Of a stretch of DNA of 19,309 nucleotides, positions 15,911-19,309 are shown piece after piece. Origin of the DNA: UBA7803 sp049454295 (GTDB lineage Bacteria; Pseudomonadota; Gammaproteobacteria; Pseudomonadales; Azotimanducaceae); NCBI GenBank assembly GCA_049454295.1, contig JBMTYG010000052.1, forward strand, positions 1 to 19,309, read 5' to 3'. Under the pieces are notes generated by a model, which saw nothing but the letters and a program-made list of their open reading frames with translations, ran no database searches and was not told where the DNA came from. The position numbers and the translations under genes are program-made. The stretch's first letter is position 1. Every line of letters starts with the position of its first letter.

Positions 15911-17005
15911 TCATTCCGGTACAACGTGACCGCGTTCCACGTGAAACGTGACGACGTTAGCGGATTCCTTGAAAATCCCAGAACGCGGGATATCCACAGC
16001 GGTAGCCATTACCTGCAACGAGCGTCTTTCCACGGCGTTCAATACCGCGCGCAAGTTCGATTGATCCAAGTCCGAAGCGATCTCATCAAGCAGCAGCGCG
16101 CCCCCCAATGCCCGCGATGATCGATAGACGTCGAAGCCACCCAGTATCATCGCCATCGCAATCAGCTTTGCCTGGCCGCGAGATAGTTCCTTACGTCCGA
16201 GGCCGTCTGTCGTTCGGATCACAACATCCGCACGGTGGGGCCCGACTGATGAGTGTCCCGAACCGACATCCCTCGCGCGCCGAGCAATCAGCTGATCGAT
16301 GAGGCTTGAACCCGCTGCCCACCCTTGCGCCAGACCGAGCTCGATCTGTATTGAAAGCCCCAGTTCCTGCAGGACGGACTGTACTGCCTTAGAAGACGGC
16401 ACAAGCCACCGCTCTCGCGCCTCCGCGACTAGGGTACCCGTTTGTGCCAACTCTAAGTCCCAGGGATCAAGCGCGGCGAAGCTACCTCCCCCTCTGCCCA
16501 AACCCTGCAATGCCGCACCACGCTGCCGCAGGGCTAGCTGCAATCGTCGATAGAGATCCGGAAACCCCGGTTCCACGTGAAACAAGAGCCAATCCAACCA
16601 CGCCCGCCTATTGGCCGGTGCTCCCTCGACCAGCTCACCCACCGTTCCCGTCACCACTCTCGTAGGAAGCAGCTCCGTTAAAGACGAAATTCGGTGGACG
16701 AGCACCCCATCGACCTGGCAAACCACCTCGCCGTTACGACTCCGGGTGACCTGAAGCTCCCTTGGCGCACCCGACTCAGACCTCACTCGCCCTCGAACTA
16801 GGAAAGACGCTGCGCCGTTCCGAATAAGGTCCACTGGCGCGACGGATCTAAAAGAACGGGTGCGACCCAGCGCGAACGCCGCCTCCAGGAGCGCCGTCTT
16901 ACCCGCCCCATTGGGACCCACGAACAGGTTTATGCGGGACCCTAACCGGAGTTCCACCTCGCGCAGGTTACGAAAATCGTCGACGACGAGACGATCAATG
17001 CTCAT
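15911..17005 (-). CDS. recF: DNA replication and repair protein RecF
   Basis: SMC-like ATPase that, with RecO and RecR, loads RecA at gapped DNA. The 364-residue length is typical. Visible are DDFRNL, Walker A GPNGAGKT (30-37), the ABC signature as LSRGQAKLIAMAM and Walker B LLLDEIASDLD. Two identical parS-type sites lie within the gene, each encoding FHVE in the same reading frame; one is at the extreme C-terminus (TFHVERG), the other in the helical region (LFHVEPG). The gene starts 46 bases after dnaN, with only a weak ribosome site (GACGGG directly before the ATG), and belongs to the dnaA-dnaN-recF run. Confidence 0.96.
   Translation of the reverse strand: MSIDRLVVDDFRNLREVELRLGSRINLFVGPNGAGKTALLEAAFALGRTRSFRSVAPVDLIRNGAASFLVRGRVRSESGAPRELQVTRSRNGEVVCQVDGVLVHRISSLTELLPTRVVTGTVGELVEGAPANRRAWLDWLLFHVEPGFPDLYRRLQLALRQRGAALQGLGRGGGSFAALDPWDLELAQTGTLVAEARERWLVPSSKAVQSVLQELGLSIQIELGLAQGWAAGSSLIDQLIARRARDVGSGHSSVGPHRADVVIRTTDGLGRKELSRGQAKLIAMAMILGGFDVYRSSRALGGALLLDEIASDLDQSNLRAVLNAVERRSLQVMATAVDIPRSGIFKESANVVTFHVERGHVVPE
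15933..15948. other. parS site 1 (ParB-binding centromere)
   Basis: The 14-base core GTTCCACGTGAAAC (15934-15947) is flanked by C and G. It matches the core of the Bacillus subtilis Spo0J/ParB site and differs by one base from the symmetrical GTTTCACGTGAAAC. It lies in the last codons of recF. ParB bound at such sites near the origin works with ParA and recruits SMC. The parAB genes are not in this window. Confidence 0.85.
16569..16584. other. parS site 2 (ParB-binding centromere)
   Basis: A second exact copy of the core GTTCCACGTGAAAC (16570-16583), in the same orientation as site 1 and 636 bases from it, inside the middle of recF. Two exact copies of a 14-base motif in so short a span, next to dnaA-dnaN, are very unlikely by chance and match the clustered parS sites known beside proteobacterial origins. 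Confidence 0.85.
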
Positions 17006-17051
17006 CCCGTCAAAAACCGAACCCTGCTACCGGGCCGCATCTAATCCGAAA

Positions 17052-18158
17052 TCAGAGCCGCATCGGCATGACCACGTAGAGCGCCTCGTCATTCCCGATT
17101 CCGCGAATAACGGCACTACTGTTGGCATCCGCTATGCTTATCTGTATGTCGTCCGTCTCAAGCGCTCCCAGGACGTCCTGCAGGTAACTGACATTGAAGC
17201 CGATCTCCAACGGCTCTCCGGCAAATTCCACCGGCACAACCTCTAGCGCTTCTTCCTGCTCAGGATTATTGGCTTGAATGGTGACTTGTTCGCTCTCAAT
17301 AAGAAGCCGCACGCCCCGATATTTCTCGTTCGACAAGATGGAAGCCCGCTGACACGCAACACGCAGAGCCCCTCGATCTGCCTTCAAAATCGCGCCATCA
17401 TGCTTAGGCACAACCTTCTCGTAGTCGGGAAAACGGCCGTCGATCAGCTTAGTAACAAGCTGGTATTCACCCGTATCCAGTGTCAACTGGCTCTGACCCA
17501 GAATCAGGTCCACCTTTTCGCGCTCATCTCCCAGGAGCCGAGCCATCTCCAAGACGCCCTTGCGTGGAACGATTGCCTGAGCCTTTGCAGGCGCGCCTTC
17601 AGATTGGGGAGCCGTTGCCATCGCCAGCCTGTGACCATCTGTTGCAACGACCCGCGTATGTCCCTCAGTAAGCTCGAGGAGCATCCCGTTCAGGAAGTAC
17701 CGCACATCTTGTTGGGCCATCGAAAAACCCACTTGCGCAATCAGGCGACTGAGCAAGCCTGCCTCAAGAGTTACCCGAACCTCTTCCTTTCCCTCCTCTT
17801 TGATCGAGGGAAAATCTGAGACTGGCAAGGTAGCCAGCGCATATCGACTGCGTCCGGAGCGAACTACCGCTCGCTGTTCTTCCAGCTCAATGCTGACTAG
17901 CGCATCGTCTGGGAGCGATCGGAAGATGTCGGCAAGTTTTCGTGCCGGGATTGTTACCGCGCCAGCTCGAACGACCTCGACACCGGGGACCCTCGCTACG
18001 ACGGACACCTCGAGATCTGTTCCCGTCAAACAAACGCCCGCGTCTGTCGTTTCAATGAGCACGTTCGACAGCACAGGCAGCGTGTTGCGCCTCTCCACGA
18101 CCCCTGCCACAAGTTGCAAGGGTTTCAGGAGAAGCTGTCGACTTACAGAAAACTTCAT
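17052..18158 (-). CDS. dnaN: DNA polymerase III beta subunit (sliding clamp)
   Basis: Forms the ring-shaped homodimer that tethers polymerase III to DNA. The 368 residues match the family (366 in E. coli) and contain the three repeated clamp domains. Recognisable segments are MKFSVSRQLLLKPLQLV at the start, RNTLPVLSNVLI, ATDGHRLA, DGRFPDYEKVVP and the C-terminal VMPMRL, which is part of the peptide-binding pocket used by clamp partners. The ATG has GGGAAG 8 bases upstream. It lies 40 bases after dnaA, separated by a short perfect hairpin, and before recF. Confidence 0.98.
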   Translation of the reverse strand: MKFSVSRQLLLKPLQLVAGVVERRNTLPVLSNVLIETTDAGVCLTGTDLEVSVVARVPGVEVVRAGAVTIPARKLADIFRSLPDDALVSIELEEQRAVVRSGRSRYALATLPVSDFPSIKEEGKEEVRVTLEAGLLSRLIAQVGFSMAQQDVRYFLNGMLLELTEGHTRVVATDGHRLAMATAPQSEGAPAKAQAIVPRKGVLEMARLLGDEREKVDLILGQSQLTLDTGEYQLVTKLIDGRFPDYEKVVPKHDGAILKADRGALRVACQRASILSNEKYRGVRLLIESEQVTIQANNPEQEEALEVVPVEFAGEPLEIGFNVSYLQDVLGALETDDIQISIADANSSAVIRGIGNDEALYVVMPMRL

Positions 18159-18171
18159 TCGTTTAACTTCC

Positions 18172-18188
18172 CGGACGAGAGACGTCCG
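18172..18188 (-). repeat. Hairpin between dnaA and dnaN
   Basis: CGGACG and CGTCCG arms (6 bases, perfect) are separated by 5 bases, in the 40-base dnaA-dnaN spacer. The dnaN ribosome site follows directly, and there is no T-run, so it does not look like a terminator. It may limit dnaN translation or stabilise a processed mRNA end. Confidence 0.5.
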
Positions 18189-18198
18189 ATAAAAGGTT

Positions 18199-19309
18199 TC
18201 AGCTGTTCAGCAGCAATCGGGTGAGATTGCGGTGATCCTCACCAATATCGGAACTCTGCTCTTTCAGTTCCGCTATTCGTCTGCACGCATGGAGCACCGT
18301 TGTATGGTCTCGTCCACCAAAACTCTCGCCGATCTCCGGTAACGAATGATTGGTGAGCTCTTTAGCAAGGAACATTGCCATTTGCCGGGGCCTCGCGACC
18401 GTGCGGCTGCGGCGCTTCGATAGCATGTCAGAAATCTTGATGTTGTAGTACTCAGCGGTCACCTTCTGAATATTATCAACAGTAATCTGTCTTTCCTGAA
18501 TGGCCAGCAGGTCACGCAAGGCGCGTTTTACTTGATCGATGGTGATCCGTGATCCCGTGAAACGGGCATTAGCGATGACCCTGCGAAGAGCCCCCTCCAA
18601 TTCCCGCACATTCGACCGAATCCTCTCACCGATGAAAAAAGCCACATTGGCATCTAGCTCAATTCCTTCAGCTTCCGCCTTCTTCATGAGGATGGCTACC
18701 CGTGTTTCAAGCTCTGGCGGCTCGACTTCCTGGGTAAGGCCATGCACAAATCGTGATTTCAGACGCTCTTCAAGACCCTCGATCTCTCTCGGATACCGAT
18801 CGCACGTGAGCACCATCTGTTTGCCGCCCTCAAGGAGGGCATTGAAAACGTGGAAGAACTCCTCCTGCGATCTGAGCTTGTTCGCGAAAAACTGAATGTC
18901 ATCGATCAACAGGGTATCAACTGAGCGATAGAACTGCATAAACAGATCCATTGTTCCCTGTTGCAGTGCTTTTACCATGTCCTGCACGAAGCGCTGGGAG
19001 TGCAGATACACGACCTTCGCCTGCGGATCCGACGCTTTAATAGCATTCCCGACCGCCTGCATCAGATGCGTCTTGCCCAAACCCACGCCGCCATACAGCA
19101 ACAACGGGTTATAAGATCGACCGGCGTTTGCTGAGACCTGCATCGCCGCTGCCTTGGCCATCTCGTTCGACTTACCCTCGACAAAGGTCGAGAACACGTA
19201 CTCTTCGTTCAGTTCGTTAGAGACGGACCCGGAAGCCCAGCCGTCTGAGGACCTGCCGGCTGTGCGGATCCCCCGCTGAACCCGCTGACTCTGCTCCCGA
19301 GCTTGCATC
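18199..19309 (-). CDS. dnaA: Chromosomal replication initiator DnaA (5' end outside window)
   Basis: Binds DnaA boxes at oriC and melts the origin in its ATP form. The visible 369 or so residues contain part of the linker (domain II), the AAA+ domain III and the DNA-binding domain IV; domain I lies beyond the right edge. The first ATG in view, at 19308, is not the true start. Motifs: FVEGKSNEMAKAAA, Walker A GGVGLGKTHLM, Walker B LLIDDIQFF, sensor I LTCDRYPREI, arginine-finger segment ERLKSRF, sensor II NVRELEGAL, and the HTH signature GGRDHTTVLHACRRI. Odd point: the usual FGWGL after KSR reads FVHGL, losing a nearly constant Trp. The origin is probably just past the right edge, upstream of dnaA. 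Confidence 0.97.
   Translation of the reverse strand, partial: MQAREQSQRVQRGIRTAGRSSDGWASGSVSNELNEEYVFSTFVEGKSNEMAKAAAMQVSANAGRSYNPLLLYGGVGLGKTHLMQAVGNAIKASDPQAKVVYLHSQRFVQDMVKALQQGTMDLFMQFYRSVDTLLIDDIQFFANKLRSQEEFFHVFNALLEGGKQMVLTCDRYPREIEGLEERLKSRFVHGLTQEVEPPELETRVAILMKKAEAEGIELDANVAFFIGERIRSNVRELEGALRRVIANARFTGSRITIDQVKRALRDLLAIQERQITVDNIQKVTAEYYNIKISDMLSKRRSRTVARPRQMAMFLAKELTNHSLPEIGESFGGRDHTTVLHACRRIAELKEQSSDIGEDHRNLTRLLLNS

Noticed and set aside
15990..15998. ATATCCACA, one base off a DnaA box, 43 bases from parS site 1
   Set aside because: A single isolated near-match inside recF codons is expected by chance; no second box or AT-rich unwinding element is nearby.
18555..18567. CCCGTGAAACGGG palindrome in dnaA, resembling half a parS
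   Set aside because: It lacks the central CACGTG needed for ParB binding and sits in conserved coding sequence.

Overview
The window is a core chromosomal segment of a proteobacterium, most likely a gammaproteobacterium. It lies beside the replication origin. The evidence is the gene content and order: dnaA-dnaN-recF-gyrB at the right edge (all minus strand, dnaA cut by the edge), then a plsC-type acyltransferase, tag and an LpxL/HtrB-family acyltransferase, then def-fmt-rsmB-trkA, then a LysM protein, dprA and aroE. From memory, this is the order and relative orientation found next to oriC in Pseudomonas, with some genes missing (gmhB-like, glyS/glyQ, several small genes before trkA, and tsaC/hemF between dprA and aroE). 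Base composition is moderately GC-rich and fairly even, and I see no integrase, transposase, tRNA, CRISPR array or phage gene.

Layout from left to right. Positions 1-3219 hold an aa3-type cytochrome c oxidase operon on the minus strand: coxB (subunit II fused to cytochrome c), coxA (subunit I), and the first 15 codons of a following gene that runs off the left edge. A long leader with a candidate promoter precedes coxB. Positions 3220-6661 hold a minus-strand run: LysM protein, dprA, aroE and a small YheV-type zinc-ribbon protein. Positions 6853-11033 hold a plus-strand run: def, fmt, rsmB, trkA, packed to the point of a 4-base start/stop overlap. Positions 11072-12544 hold tag followed by a lipid A-type acyltransferase (minus). 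Positions 12685-13407 hold the plsC-type gene (plus), convergent with gyrB. Positions 13413-19309 hold gyrB, recF, dnaN and the 3' two-thirds or so of dnaA.

Functionally the genes cover replication initiation and processivity (DnaA, beta clamp), recombination (RecF, DprA), supercoiling (GyrB), alkylation repair (Tag), phospholipid and lipid A acylation, initiator-tRNA formylation and N-terminal deformylation (Fmt, Def), 16S rRNA methylation (RsmB), potassium uptake control (TrkA), the shikimate pathway (AroE) and aerobic respiration (CoxAB).

The most notable non-gene signals are two identical 14-base parS-type centromere sites inside recF, 636 bases apart, which fit ParB-dependent origin segregation. 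Next is a perfect 7-base-arm inverted repeat over the predicted transcription start of gyrB. Several hairpins sit at gene junctions (dnaA/dnaN, the dprA start, the def/LysM divergent spacer). I found no sign of an undescribed multi-gene system; the region reads as conserved housekeeping DNA.
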